Below, one piece after another: positions 1 through 10,280 of a stretch of 64,000 nucleotides of DNA; the first letter of the stretch is position 1, and the number at the start of each line of letters is the position of its first letter. The notes beneath the pieces were generated by a model, which saw only the letters and a program-made list of their open reading frames with translations, ran no database searches and had not been told where the DNA came from. The DNA is from Prorocentrum cordatum (taxonomy: Eukaryota; Sar; Dinophyceae; Prorocentrales; Prorocentraceae). The position numbers were made by a program, and so were the translations under genes. Where the stretch lies: NCBI GenBank assembly GCA_963575745.1, contig CAUYUJ010005780.1, positions 424,501-488,500 of the forward strand. The letters are read 5' to 3'.

Positions 1-498
1 GTGGGGAGTTTTGATGAAACGCAGTTTTCGAACAGAGTGGACGCTGATTGGAGGCGTTTCGCAAAATTCAAAAACAAATTGTGTTCCCGAGCATATCCGC
101 GACGCTCAAGACTGGAATTTGTTCATGCGGTTGTTGCCCCAGCTGCCTTGTAAGCTTGCAAACGTTCGACCTCCAGCATTCGGCCCCGGGAGGCACGGTG
201 AACAATGATAACGAAGATATTCCGCATCCGACGCGGCGACGCTCAATCTTGGGTCGACTGCATCAGGAGGACCACGAAGCACGTCGAGACCAAGCGCGCC
301 GAGCTGGGGCGCGAGAGCTGGGAAATCACGCAGGCGGCCCGCGTGGCTACGCTTGCAGAGCAGATTTCAAGCGGCGACCAAACAAAGTGGAGTCGCGGAC
401 TGCTCCGGTGGAGCCCCCGGCATCGATGGTGGCCAAGGCGACGCGTTGGCAGACCGCATCTTCAACGGGGCGATGCTGTTGAAGAGCAACTGGGGTAG
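1..498 (+). pseudogene. LINE (non-LTR) ORF2 C-terminal fragment, 5'-truncated by window edge
   Basis: One reading frame runs from base 1 to the TAG at 496-498. It reads like the end of a non-LTR retrotransposon polyprotein: a basic W-R-R-F-A-K-F block, then VHAVVAPAAL followed by a stop and AC, where the family normally has L-Y-G-C, then SWVDCIRRTTKHVE and finally a W-S-R-x-L-L-R-W ... GRP signature near the C-terminus. Two stops interrupt the frame: TAA at 151-153, at the place of the usual Tyr, and TGA at 199-201. Frame and motif order are otherwise intact, so the copy is recent but dead. The reverse transcriptase core lies outside the window. Directly downstream, in opposite orientation, lies the 3' end of a copia-like element. 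Family assignment is from remembered motif patterns, without a search. Confidence 0.75.
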
Positions 499-599
499 CT
501 CTTGTCATCGTGTGATAGCAGCGCTCTGTTAGTTGTAGCGCGCGCGGCACGTTGCATGTCCTTTGGTTCCTCACACAGCGTGTAATCTTGAGCACTGCC

Positions 600-1390
600 T
601 AGCCTGTAAGGGGTCGCTCCCGCGGGGCTGGCGCGCGGGCTGAACTGAACTGAGCAGGCCTCGATGGCGGTCCTGCGCTCCTCGAGACCGAGGCCGGCCG
701 ACTGGGGCCGCGCCGCGCCGTCGTGGAACGCCCTGCAGTCTGTCGCGGGCACCGCTGGCAACTGCTGCAAGCGCGTTCCACTCGAGGGTCGGCGATCTGT
801 TGAAAAGGATGTCGGCCAACACCATGCGCGCCGCGAGCTGTTCGCCAACCGCGCCCCCGGCTTCCTGGACTTCGACGGCGAAGCTCGAGCGCGCTACCCG
901 GCGCAACTTCTCTGAGCCCCAGTCGAGGACTTTGAACTTCGCCTTCTTGCCGCCCATGGCTTCGGCGGCTGCGATCGCGGCAATGTGGCGCCCCTGTGAG
1001 TGGCTATCAGGCTGGCTGGCCCAGGCGGCGTCGCACCGAGCGAAGACGGCCAGGTCGGACAGGTGGCGGCTGTGCACCTGGAGCCCCACGCGCAGGTTCT
1101 GCTCGATGATCTTCGTTGTTGTTGGCAGCAGTGAAGAGGCTGCGCGTGCCTTCTGGCATCTTTTGGACTGCAGCTCGGCGACCCAAGAGAGCAGGAACGG
1201 CGCCGCGTTGGAGCCCAGCCAGTAGACCTCCCGGCAGAAGGCCCTCAAGATTGTCTGGTCGCTCTCGCGGGGGGAGTCCGTTGCGCGGCGTCGCCCTCCA
1301 TCTGCCGGGCGAGCCTCCTTGATCCTGTCCGCGCAGGCGCGCTGGTGAAGGAAGAAGCCCTGCTCGTTCGCCGTGATGCTCACGCCGCGC
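600..1390 (-). pseudogene. copia RNase H domain
   Basis: The minus frame starting near 1383 reads ILRAFCREVYWLGSNAAP, then LSDLAVFARCDAAWAS, a typical first RNase H strand with its catalytic Asp, and KVLDWGSEKLRRVARSSFAVEVQ, which carries the dinoflagellate-copia pattern W-R-S-x-K-x-x-R-V-A-R-S-S-x-A-A-E. Near 750 the homology jumps to another frame that reads TDCRAFHDGAARPQSAGLG and ERRTAIEA. This is the conserved T-D-x-x-x-x-x-D segment with the AGLGLE-x-R-x-A-I-E motif. One frameshift therefore breaks the domain. In life this domain removes RNA from the RNA/cDNA hybrid during element replication. The 3' end near 600 is where recognisable homology fades. Confidence 0.75.
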
Positions 1391-2050
1391 TGCTAGAGGT
1401 TGAGGATGCCCTTGTTCATGTCCTCCCAGGTGCCCCACTTGTAGAGATGGCGCATCTGGTACACGATGTGGTTCCACACCTTGTTGGCGCTCCCCCCCGC
1501 CAGGATGAAGTCGCCCGCGCGACCACCCCGATGGGGCGGTTCTTCTGGGAACAGCGCACCCGCCGCAGGCGTGGTTCAAGTTCGCAAGGCCTGTAGTCCC
1601 AACTTCGCAACGTCGATATTGATCGTCCCCCGCCAGAGGCGCGGCGCCTCTCCTGTGCCGCACCGGGGTTCGATGACCTGGAGGAGCTCTCCGTCCTTGA
1701 CGTCGAAGACCTTCCGGAGGACGCTGTCGGGCTCGATGAAAAGATCCTTCTCCCGCTCGTTGGCCTATAGGAAGGCCGAGGCGACTTCGCCCTTGATCAA
1801 TTCCCGGCGTTTAGCGGCGACCGCGGTCAGAACAACGTTTCGGGTCAGCGGGAGGCCGCAAGACTCGCAATAGGTTCCGTCCCGAGGTCCTTGGTCTGGT
1901 AGCCGAGTAACACCTGTCGCGCTTTGGCCCTGCCGTCCGCTTTTCGAATGAAAAACGAACGGGCCCCGATGACGCTAACGGTGTCTTTCGCGCTGGAGAG
2001 AGGCGGCGGTCGAAGTCCGCTGCGCTGCGCCCAGTTGTCCGCCCCCATTG
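1390..2050 (-). pseudogene. copia reverse transcriptase domain
   Basis: The block begins with FIRKADGRAKARQVLLGYQ (1845-2048 frame), the pattern K-A-R-x-V-x-x-G-Y of the copia RT entry. After a frameshift near 1840 it continues in one frame as ELIKGEVASAFL, the usual K-x-D/E-V-x-x-A-F-L motif, then DGELLQVIEPRCGTGEAPRLW and later GDFILAGG and LYKWGTWEDMNKG. That frame runs on into RNase H. It contains three stops, at 1765-1767, 1576-1578 and 1393-1395. At the catalytic Y/H-V-D-D position the sequence reads R-A-G-D, so one metal-binding Asp is lost. The copy is clearly inactive. Confidence 0.75.
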
Positions 2051-2099
2051 CCGATCGCGATCTCGAACTCCTTGCGTTCCTCCTCGTTCATCTTGGACC

Positions 2100-2760
2100 A
2101 CGCCAGTTCGATATTGTCCAACCGGCGCCGGTCTGCCACGAGGCTGCGCAGCACCTGCTATCGCCTATCGCTTGTCCTTCATGTCAGACTCTGTGGCCGT
2201 CTCGTCGCGGATGAGCTCGAAGTCGACCGACTGTTGCTCGCTAGCTCCGAAGATGATGTCCAGCTCGTCCTTGTAGAGGTTCACGAACAGGTTGCTGCCG
2301 TCCGTGTCGTCGTCGCTCTTGCAGCGCTTATCCGGGGGGAGTCCGCGGCGCGTCATCCGATATCATGGTCCCGAGGCTGAGGGGGCCGATCCCAATGAAG
2401 CCGATGCTGGGCTGGATCGTGGCGGTGCCGAGGATGCCCTCGTTGGCGCCTCACGTGGCGGTGGCCTTGCTGTTCGGAGATTCTATGTCTGGTCCACCTT
2501 GAGGCGGTGGCAGTTGTCCTTCAGGTGCCGCGGCAAGCTCGTCTTAAGGCTGTGCTTCCAAACGCGGTGTCGCCGTTGTGGAGACTGGCTCTGGCACCGG
2601 CGGTGCGGCGTCCTCCTCCACGGCGGTGCAGATCCGCAGCTCCATCATCGCCAGGTGGTGATCGTGGTTCGTACGCTTGTAGATCAGGTCGTCCACGGTC
2701 GAGAAGGTCTCCAGAATCTCGGTCACGGTCTTGCCCAGGTTCGCCTGTTTCCGATGATCG
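2100..2760 (-). pseudogene. copia polyprotein linker between integrase and RT
   Basis: Two short minus-strand frames look like protein rather than noise. One at 2165-2356 contains KSDDDTDGSNLFVNLYKDEL and the other at 2544-2726 contains EILETFSTVDDLIYKRTNHD followed by a Pro/Glu-rich stretch. Copia polyproteins carry a variable, charged linker between the integrase tail and the reverse transcriptase, and these lie in that place and on that strand. No catalytic motif is present. The assignment rests on position and on amino-acid composition only. Confidence 0.4.
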
Positions 2761-3118
2761 AAAGGCCGAGGGAGGTTACTACTTCACCGCAGCCTGGCAC
2801 TCACGGCGCAGGCATGTGGGTCAGGAGCGGGGCAAGGGCAAGACCAAGGACAAGGTCAAGCTCGATCCGACCTGCTGGCAGCCCGACATGATCAATCGAT
2901 TCCTAGGGAGAGGAATGGCCAGCAACAACTACGACGTGGGTAAGTGGTCCCGAAACGCGGGCGTCTACGTGGACTGGGAACGCGAGAACGCCCTGTGCCC
3001 GGAGTTCCAGCGGAAGAGGGAGGTAGCCAAAGGAGAAGGGCGCGGGGGGGGGGGGGGCCAAAGCACGCAGCTCTCTGGGTACACCGACAATTGGACTGGG
3101 AAGCGCCCCAGGCGCTGA
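2760..3118 (+). other. Unrecognised plus-strand ORF fragment
   Basis: The plus frame ending with the stop at 3116-3118 reads like a real peptide over about 90 codons: a Lys-rich start (KGKTKDKVKLDPTCWQP), then MINRFLGRGMASNNYDVGKW and DWERENALCPEFQRKREVAK. A run of ten or more G near 3045 then lowers complexity. It is opposite in orientation to the copia coding blocks on both sides, so it may be a separate insertion. I do not recognise the family. Confidence 0.3.
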
Positions 3119-4528
3119 CCTGATCTGGACCTCCCCCCTTGACGGCGCGCTGGGTGCCGCGCTGCTGTGCCTCCTGTTCCTTGCAGGCCTCGTGGCGCTA
3201 TACTCCGGGTACAACCAGCGCGTCGCCGACCACTGCGCCCTACCCTGGCCCCCCCCTCTCCCTTCCTCCGGCGCACCAGTCCTTGGGACCGCCAGTCCCT
3301 CCTGATCCCGCGCCAGTTGCGATATCGGCTGGGGCTGCAAGTGCCCTGCAGCAGGAATCCGGCGGCGCGCGGGCGCGGCCGTCCACGGCGCGCGGGGGGC
3401 GGCCTTCACGCGTCCCGAAAGGGCACTGGCGCGGGGCGCAGGGCTACGCGCTAACGCACAGCAGCGCCGCGCGGTACTCTTGGCCACGGGCGCCCTGCCC
3501 GAACAGCCCCGCCTGGCTCTGGCGCCGCGACGTTCTCCTCGAGTGCGGCCTGGTCAGCGCCTTCGGCTACCTGCCCTCCTCCACCCCCCCTCTTTCTCGA
3601 CCTGAATATGGAACCGTTAGTCCCCCCTGATTCCGCGGGGCCCCCCTGCCACCTGCCCGGGCCGCCCCCCTGGTCCTGGCATTGCGGTGTCCTCGTCGAG
3701 TTCGGCCTGGCCAACGTCTTCGGCGACTTGCCCTCCTCGTACCTCCTCCTTCCTTCACCTGATTATGGGACCGTTTGTCCCCCTTGATTCCGCGGGCTCC
3801 CTGCTCAGCACGGGCCGCGCTCAGCTGCTGGTGCGGGGCTGCTCTGGCGCCCGCTGGCCGGCTGAGCCGGCCTTTCCCCGTCCCGCCCGCTTCTCCCCCC
3901 CGCTCGCTGCCCCCCCCTCCCGTGGCGGCAGTGCCCGGCACGGCGCGGCTTCTGCCCGGCGCCTGGCGCTTGCACCTTGCCACCTCGGCGGCCCCGCGGA
4001 CCTCGGCGCAGCGCGGCTTCGGCCCGGCCCTTGGCACCGCGGAACGGCAGCGCAACGTGCGCGGCTCCAGCCCACTCCCGCGCGCTTGCCACTGCGGGGC
4101 AGGCGCCCCCCCTGCAGCGCGCCGGCACCCTGTCGGTCCTGGGCGGCATGCTACCGGCTTTGCCTGGCAGCCGCGCCTCAGACTGCGGCTCTCTTTCCCT
4201 GAACGCGGCCATTCGGATTGCCGCGGCCTGGGCCTCTCCTGCACCCTGCTCGGTGGCATAACGTTGCACTCCGGCCCAGCGGTGCCCCTTATCCTCTCGG
4301 ACGTCGCCCTGGATGCGTGGTGCGTCCTCTCCCGCAATTTATGGGGCTGGTGTGCATGGTGCGCCGCTGGCGGCACCACCGCCAGCTTTTCGCCTCCCGG
4401 TACTTCGCCTCCTGGTTTCTGTCCAAGGCGTTCCTTTGCATGCACTTCGCTTTCGGCGCCGCCTGGTCCCAGGGCTTTGCCCTCTCTTGGCCTTGACGCG
4501 AGGCCCCGCCTTCTTTTTCCTTCCCCTG
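3119..4528. other. GC-rich block without supportable gene
   Basis: This very GC-rich stretch has long overlapping ORFs on both strands, the expected by-product of few stop codons. The longest plus ORF (3775-4536) is Pro/Arg/Ala-rich and shows no motif. A short hydrophobic plus-strand peptide near 3150-3230 (DGALGAALLCLLFLAGLVAL) could be a membrane segment but stands alone. A tandem duplication lies inside the block. It separates the copia integrase from its linker. Confidence 0.4.
3513..3825. repeat. Tandem duplication, unit about 157 bp, two copies
   Basis: The stretch from 3513 repeats from about 3670. Shared words include CTGGCxxTGG, GCGGCCTGG / TTCGGCCTGG, ACTTGCCCTCCTC-like and TATGGxACCGTT followed by CCCCCxTGATTCCGCGGG. 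The copies are clearly diverged, with small indels. No coding function is implied. Confidence 0.7.
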
Positions 4529-5126
4529 TTAATTAAAGCTGTGCGCGGCCCGCTTAGCTTCGACCAGAAGAGGCTCGCTCTCGCCCCGCGGATCAAAAAA
4601 CTGTTTCCGAAGATCGGTGACCATCTTCTCGGCGTCTGACGCGGCGCGAAGCTGTTCTGGGGAGCAACGAAGTAGAACGTTCCGTGGGCGACCCAAATGA
4701 CGGAGGCAACGCGGGCGCGGAAGTCTACGCGGCGCTTGTCCGGAACGACAAACCCGCGCGGGTCCGTGCCAGCCGCCCTTCTTGCCCGGCCTATTCTCAC
4801 GGCCCTTGCCGTCGCGGCAGAAGTGCACGGCCCCCCCCCGCGCCCCGCGCCTGGTGGACTCCGTTCCGAGCATGTTATGCATGGCGTCTGCGCTCGGCGT
4901 ACTCGAACTCCACGTAGCTCCGGCGCGCAAGAAGACGTCGCTGCTCCTGAACCTCGCCCTTGTCCCCGTCGATGATCGCGAACGGGTTTTGGGGCGCTGG
5001 CATGCTGGCGACCCCCATGACGCGCTCGAACGGCAAATCGTTTCCGAGTGCGTCCATGGAGTCGATGGCGCTCGCTGCCCAGGAGACGCGATCGGTGGTG
5101 GAGCACTCGGGGTCCAGGGTCACCAC
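4529..5126 (-). pseudogene. copia integrase C-terminal region
   Basis: Minus-strand pieces in three frames line up as one protein: MDALGNDLPFERVMGVASMP, then RRLLARRSYVEFEYAERRRH (the helix in which the family usually has A-R-R-A-F), then VHFCRDGKG and RPGKKGGWHGPARV (the pattern K-G-x-W-H/Y-G-P-x-x-V). Next comes RVASVIWVAHGTFYFVAP and finally EQLRAASDAEKMVTDL, matching the usual S/P-E-Q-L-R-x-A-x end. Frame changes occur near 4880, 4750 and 4660. The DDE catalytic core upstream was not found. The order and spacing of these motifs make the assignment firm despite the breaks. Confidence 0.7.
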
Positions 5127-5377
5127 CTGCGTCAGGAGTCGCTTGCAGAGCTGGATGCGCTGCTAGACCTCCCCCGTGGGCCAGTGAGCTTCAGCCGCGG
5201 CGATCCACATCCCGACGCAGCGATCTGAGGCCCACTTGGCGACTGCTCGGGGGAAGCGGCATCCTTCGAGATCAACTCAAAAAAGGTACGTCGTCGAAAA
5301 CGGCTGCGCCGCGAGTCCCGGGCACTGATCGCCTCCTTAGCTGATGCGTTGCCGCTTCACTCGCCCCCCTGCCCACG

Positions 5378-5704
5378 GTGCGTCACACTTGCAAGTCCCG
5401 AGCCGCCATCCATATTCAAGGTCATGTTGCGAGAGTCCTATGTCGGAGATGGCCGTTCAAGAACGCGCCAGGCCAATGCTTCCCGAACTGCACGGGCCTC
5501 CACTGCTTCCGCGCGGCCCTCAGTAGCTTTTCCGATGCGGCATCTATGGCGTGGGAACTACAGCGCGCGGCAAAGTATCTGTACTGGGCCTTCAACATCA
5601 CGGAAAGCGCCTTGCTGATGGGGCGCCCAGGTTGCGGCGTGGGCGAAGCGACGCTGGTCTATCGTCTATCTCTGAGATCTTCTCGTTGGCGAGTTCCTCT
5701 TTGA
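5378..5704 (+). other. Unrecognised plus-strand ORF
   Basis: The plus frame contains APGQCFPNCTGLHCFRAAL and then AWELQRAAKYLYWAFNITES followed by GRPGCGVGEATLVYRL. The composition is protein-like. The G-x-x-G-x-G-x-x-T segment resembles a P-loop but lacks the Lys, so no nucleotide-binding role is claimed. It overlaps the end of a minus-strand retroelement block, so at most one of the two is real at 5600-5704. Confidence 0.2.
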
Positions 5705-6830
5705 TATCGAGGCCCTTGACCAGAATGTCGGCTTTCCCCATCTCGATGTCCTCATCCGTCGGTAACTCCTCGGTCTCCGCCTGTATCCCCGCGTCGGCGC
5801 CCTCTGGGATCTGCTCCAGGCCCGCGAAGATCTCCATCCCATACTGCGCGCTCTCGCTAGTATTCGTGATGTGTTCATCCCAGGCCTTGCACATGGCTGG
5901 CGGGCATTGGGCCGTCTGCGCCACCGCGGGCTCGCCCTCGATGATGCGGCGCAAGCGGTTCATCACCTCGACCTGGTCCGTCGGAGCGATGTCGCCCCAC
6001 CTTCCGGGCAGACTCTGGTCCGGTAGAGCAGATCCGGCAAACCTTCTTCATGGGGATGCCCGACCAGGTAATTTTCCCGTCGTCCACGCGCACGCCCGTG
6101 CACCACCGTCCCGTGCATCTCGTCACGCATCGTCTTGATGGGAACGGACGTGAACCAATTCCAGCTGTTCCAAGGCTGCTCAAAAACGACGGGGCAGTCG
6201 ACTATCCGCTTGGCTTCTTCGTAGAGTGCATGACATCCACGTTGGAAACGGCATGCTGGTCGAACCTTGTTGGCGGGGTGGTTCTCTGCGAGTCGCTCTT
6301 CTGGTTCAGGTCCTGCGTGGGGCATTCCGCAGTGCGCGGTGGGCTGAGGGCCAGGCGTCGAGGCCGAACTCGCCGGAGACGGTGAATGGCTCGACGGGCA
6401 CCTGTCGCGGTGGCCACGTCGAAAGCCGTTGAAGGGGCGGCGACGGAAAGCCATGCCACCTTGTGCTTCGACGGCTTCTCCAAGGGATGATGCCTCCAGG
6501 CAACAGACTTCCATCAGGCCAGCTCTGGTGGACTTGGTCAAGGCGACTGTGTCTTCGGCCGCGGAGCGGTAGATCTGATTCAGGATCTTGCTCTGCGTCT
6601 CGGCGAATTTCATTCTGTCCTCCTGGTCCAGCTGCTTCAGAGCGATCGATTCTCCAGGCCCTCCGACAGCTCTGAATCATCCAGCATCGCGTCTGTCGGC
6701 TTTTGGAGGAACTCCCACGGGCTCTCTGGGCCCCCCTTGGCGAGCTTGGTGGCCAGGCGCCTCCAGCGTAAGATTCGCGGCTTGGCACCTGATGTCCCCG
6801 ATGGCGATCTGGTCGTCCGCCCTGAGGCAC
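5598..6830 (-). pseudogene. Retroelement N-terminal polyprotein blocks, frameshifted
   Basis: Several minus-strand peptides in different frames read as one acidic, helical protein. In order they are PWEFLQKPTDAMLDDSELSE (near 6700), KFAETQSKILNQIYRSAAED, LYEEAKRIVDCPVVFEQPWN, MKKVCRICSTG, then GRWGDIAPTDQVEVMNRLRR running into PTDEDIEMGKADILVKGLD near 5680. Each frame is open only for 40-120 codons, so at least three indels are needed. The block lies upstream of the integrase on the same strand, where a copia-type element carries its gag-like part. I do not see a CCHC zinc knuckle or a D-S/T-G protease motif, so only position supports that identity. Confidence 0.45.
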
Positions 6831-7785
6831 TTGCGACTACCTCCCCCCCGACAGCTGCGTCCCCGAATCGCCCTGTTGGGCGCCCCGCAGACGAACGCTT
6901 CGACCTCGGAAGTCTTGCGGGTCCTGCTGGTGGCAGGCGTCGCCATCACGACCGGCGCTGAGAAGTTGGGCGCCAGCTGACGTAGACAAAAGCGGCTCTG
7001 ATCGCCCACGCAACTGCGGCCCCGTTTGGTCCGCCCCACAATTTCGCTGCATGGGCACTTCCCCGATGGGATGCAGGCCGCTGGAGACCCGGCCATTGTG
7101 GGGCTGTTGATCGGCCGCGGCAGTGGCGGCGAAGCTGGGAATGAGGCTGGAGTCGTTAACGCCGATGCTGGCGCCGATGGCGCGGGCGAAGTTATCGTCC
7201 GACGCCGCGCCCGCTCTGGGCGCGCGGCAGGCGGCGGCGGCACCCCGAGGAGGCCCCAAAGACGAGCCGCTGCATGGCACCCGCTGGCGCTGGGGCCGAC
7301 TGGCCAGAATATGAACAAGATGGCATTGAAGACGCCGGACCGGGAATCCGCGCGGGATACTGAACGGCGCTTCTGAGCCGCACAAAGCCGTAGAACTCGT
7401 TTTGTCGTTCCGTCCTAAAAGTTGCAGGGCGGGGCGCAGAGGCCCAGGTTCTCCGATGGCGTTAATCGAACTCGCCCGCGCCCCCCTGGATCTCGAGCGC
7501 GCCCCTCAGATGCCCGAGACGATCCCGCTGAACCCGCGCATGTCCCAGGATTATAAAAAAGGCCCCGCAGGTTCTGTGCCCTACTCGGCGAAGAGGTGTC
7601 GGGCGTGCTCGGTCGGCTCGCTCTTCTCGGCGTCGAGGTTTGGCGCGTGCTCGGGTTGCTCGGCGATGCAAATGCTGGATCGGCTCCACCCTTAGCCCAG
7701 CAACGTATCGGACCCTCCCTGACGACGAGTCGTTGCCAGCGAATTCGCTGGCTGCTGCAGAAAATTCAAACCCGCCCGCTCACGC
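6831..7785 (-). other. 5' flank of the copia-like element
   Basis: Minus-strand frames here are Ala/Pro/Arg-rich and overlap each other. A short hydrophilic peptide ending near 6780 runs into the block below. No motif, promoter or long terminal repeat was recognised. The region links the retroelement coding blocks to a weak spliced-leader-like word at 7786-7806. Confidence 0.3.
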
Positions 7786-7806
7786 CTTGAGCCAAGGCGG
7801 CAGCGG
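7786..7806 (-). other. Possible decayed spliced-leader relic
   Basis: On the minus strand this 21-base word matches 16 of 21 positions of the DinoSL, with the last ten bases (TTGGCTCAAG) exact and the first three exact. It lies about 470 bases 5' of the copia-like coding blocks on the same strand. A match this weak could arise by chance somewhere in a window of this size. Confidence 0.3.
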
Positions 7807-8024
7807 CGGAAACTGCTGAACACACGCACGCACAAACGGCAAGCTGTGAATACGTATGGAAATGCAGGACCCGGAAATATTCACAGCGTAACATTAAGGC
7901 CAAGGGGGGTCCTGGGGAAGGGTCCTGGGAGGGGTCCGGGGGGGTTGGGGTCAGATGCGCATCCCCCCCTGGGGGCCCCGGGGCCTCAGAAAGTACTAAT
8001 ACAGGCCAAGAGTACCCCAAGAGG
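7807..8024. other. Anonymous spacer
   Basis: This GC-rich sequence with runs of G and C shows nothing recognisable. Confidence 0.3.
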
Positions 8025-8565
8025 CTTCCGAGACTGTCCAAGAGGGTCCCCAATCGCCAAATGATCGGTCCAAAACGCGCTCACGCCCTCCAGGCTGCCC
8101 AGGAGGCCTCCAGGACGCCCCAAGACGCCTCCAACAGCACTCCCGAGAGGGCCACAAGAGGCCAAATTCAACGATTTCACAATATTGTTTTACGACTTTG
8201 GCGTCCTCGCCTTTTCCACTTCCCGCCGCTCCAAAACGGCGCAAGAGGCCTCCAAGAGGACACCAAAACAGCCCAAGAGGACCCTAAGACAGCCCAAAAC
8301 GCCTCCAAGACGGCCAAAGAGGTCCCCAAGACAGCTCCAAGAGCGTGCCCAGACGGGGGACCCGAGCGGACAATTCGAGCCCTCGGCCCCAAGAGGCTCC
8401 CAGGAGGCCCCAAGAGGTTCCCAAGAGGCCCACAAGAGGTCCCCAGGAAGCCCGAAGAGGCCCCCCCCCAAGAGGTTCCCAAGAGGCCCCCAACAGGCTC
8501 CGAAGAGGCCTCGAAAATCCTCCGCAGAGGCCCCCGAGAGACTTCCGAAAAGACCCTAAGAACCA
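8025..8565. repeat. CCCCAAGAGG-rich degenerate repeat, copy 1
   Basis: Variants of CCCCAAGAGG / CCAAGACGGCC recur every 9-18 bases. Translation gives the meaningless LLGASWGPLG pattern on the minus strand. A non-repetitive insert at about 8172-8240 (with CTCGCCTTTTCC and CGCCGCTCCAAAACGGC) is shared with the copy near 16905-16995, so the copies are one repeat family and not independent simple repeats. Confidence 0.7.
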
Positions 8566-8589
8566 GCCCTGAGGACTCTGGCACACGTC

Positions 8590-8640
8590 AGCGTCGTCGT
8601 CGTTGCCGCCACCGCCGTTGTCGTCGTCGTCGTCTCCCTT
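8590..8640. repeat. CGT/GTC trinucleotide microsatellite
   Basis: Interrupted runs of the triplet CGT mixed with CGC occupy about 50 bases. Confidence 0.8.
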
Positions 8641-10280
8641 CAGGGTCGGCGGCACCGGCCGTAAGGCCGTCGCAGTAGACAAATCTTGGGTGCTTGAAGC
8701 TCCTCAATAAAACATGAAACAAGTGACACCTGAGTGGCGATTTGACCACAGCTTTTGGGCTGACTCTGCATGCGGGGAACGCTCGGGCCACCAGCACGCT
8801 CAAGCTGGGGGATACCAGCGGACGGAGGAACAGGGTGATCAGGAGGAGCAGGAATGGGCGCGAGATCGGCGCTTCGCAGTGGGGGGCCCCAGCGCGAGGA
8901 GGCCTTGCCCGGAAACCCCTTCCTATCCTTGGGACCCCACCTCGGGGACTCATTTTCGACCCCCCGTCTCTGACCCCATTCGAAGGCCAAGACGACAGGA
9001 AGATCCCCCCTCCCCGTCCGACCCCCCCCTCCACCTCTTCGGTGGCAACCCACGGGAGCCTCCCATGCCATCTTGCTGGCCACTGCGAATCGACGCTGAC
9101 CGACGCTGAATCGATGCTAAGTCGGCGCTCTCGCATCGACTGCCAGACGCCAGCGCGCGCGAGTCCATCCCAAAGGCGGAATTCCGAAGACATGCGAGGC
9201 TCACCGGAAGCATCCGAGGTAGGTCACCTCGGCAGAGGGGCGCCCGCCCCCGGCCGCGGACGGCGGGCACTGGGGCATGAGGTGGAAGGCGCGGCGAGGC
9301 GCAGCGGTCGGCGGTCGGGTGAGACCTCTGCGAGCGCCTGGAATGCGGGCAAGACGCGTATTCATATCCAAGACGTGTACGGGTTCCCTTTCTCTGAAAC
9401 TAGAGGCGAAAAGGTTGTGAAGAAAATTCTGGCCCCTAGAGGCTAAATGCTCATCCATATCGACTGCGCCTCCGCCTTCTGGCGCCCCTTACCAAAGAAC
9501 ATCCGGGACTCAATGGATATGACGAGCTGTCTTGCCCGCATTCATGTCCTCATCCATCGAGCCCCATCACAGAGGGAGGGGCAGGAAGGGCTAGGGACGA
9601 TAACGGCACGACTATACTACCACCTGCCAACATTTTTTCCTCGCAAACATCCACATGCATGTAACTCGTGCGCGTGCCGTTCGTATCACGGGCCAAGTGC
9701 AAACAGAGCGCGAAGCAAAGTCAACGCTGCAAATGCAGATGCATTATAGCGTCCTGACACATAGAGCCCATGATACAGAGGCGGGGGCACGCAACGAAAA
9801 TGTCAAGAATTACGGACCGCAGATCGTATCATCAAGTACTGGGCATCCGCCGTAACGGTCCGGACAGTCAATCGGGGACCAGCCTGATATCGAAGATAAG
9901 CTGGTACGTCCAAAAACAGGATGCTGCCTGCGTGACCCTCCCAGCTCAGAGGATCTGCGATCGAACACGCTGAACTGTAAATGCCGTGCACGGGTGTCCC
10001 AACGGAATGAGACAGGCAAGGCAAAGACTTGCACCCACCTGCCAACATATCTGGCTGGCAATACGCAAGCGAAAACAAACTCAAACTTGACCCCTGGTAC
10101 ACGTCTGACGTCGCTTCTGCGTCTGGATGCTGGCTGGGGCAAGGAGAAAGAAGATGAGAGAAGGGAGGAATGATTTAGAGGGGGGGAGACGGCCTGGTCA
10201 TGCTTACCGTAGCCTCCTCCTCCTCCTGGTCGGGGGGGGGGCTGGGGGGGCAGAATCCGAGGACTGAAGGTCAAAGACTC
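8641..10280. other. Anonymous region without supportable gene
   Basis: Overlapping ORFs lack motifs. Near 9085-9150 the words AATCGACGCTGA and AATCGATGCTAA suggest a decayed short tandem repeat. The word CACCTGCCAACAT occurs at about 9620 and again at about 10036, a small direct repeat. A long G run lies at 10232-10250. Confidence 0.35.

Larger units (their letters stand above)
600..7320 (-). mobile_element. Degenerate Ty1/copia-type retroelement
   Basis: Minus-strand coding blocks follow the copia order: unassigned N-terminal blocks (about 7300-5600), integrase C-terminal region (about 5126-4530), then reverse transcriptase (about 2050-1390) and RNase H (about 1390-600). The style of these motifs matches copia-like polyproteins common in dinoflagellate genomes. 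The coding blocks are separated by frameshifts, in-frame stops and a GC-rich plus-strand-looking block at about 2760-4530. No long terminal repeats were found by eye, and the zinc-knuckle, protease and integrase catalytic core were not recognised. The extents are those of recognisable coding sequence, not element ends. Confidence 0.7.

Noticed and set aside
3775-4536. 253-codon plus-strand ORF
   Set aside because: Pro/Arg/Ala-rich, no motif, overlapped by long ORFs in the other frames. Length is explained by high GC.
5600-5690. G-R-P-G-C-G-V-G-E-A-T considered as a P-loop
   Set aside because: The Lys before Ser/Thr is missing and the frame overlaps a minus-strand retroelement block.
8177-8682. 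LLGASWG-type ORFs
   Set aside because: Direct translation of the CCCCAAGAGG repeat. The same pattern appears at two other loci of the repeat.
9960-10010. GTPVHGIY on the minus strand considered as the kinase G-T-x-x-Y-x-A-P-E motif
   Set aside because: The A-P-E triplet is absent in all frames.
10207-10230. CCGTAGCC considered as a spliced-leader relic
   Set aside because: Only the first eight bases match. What follows is a TCC repeat.
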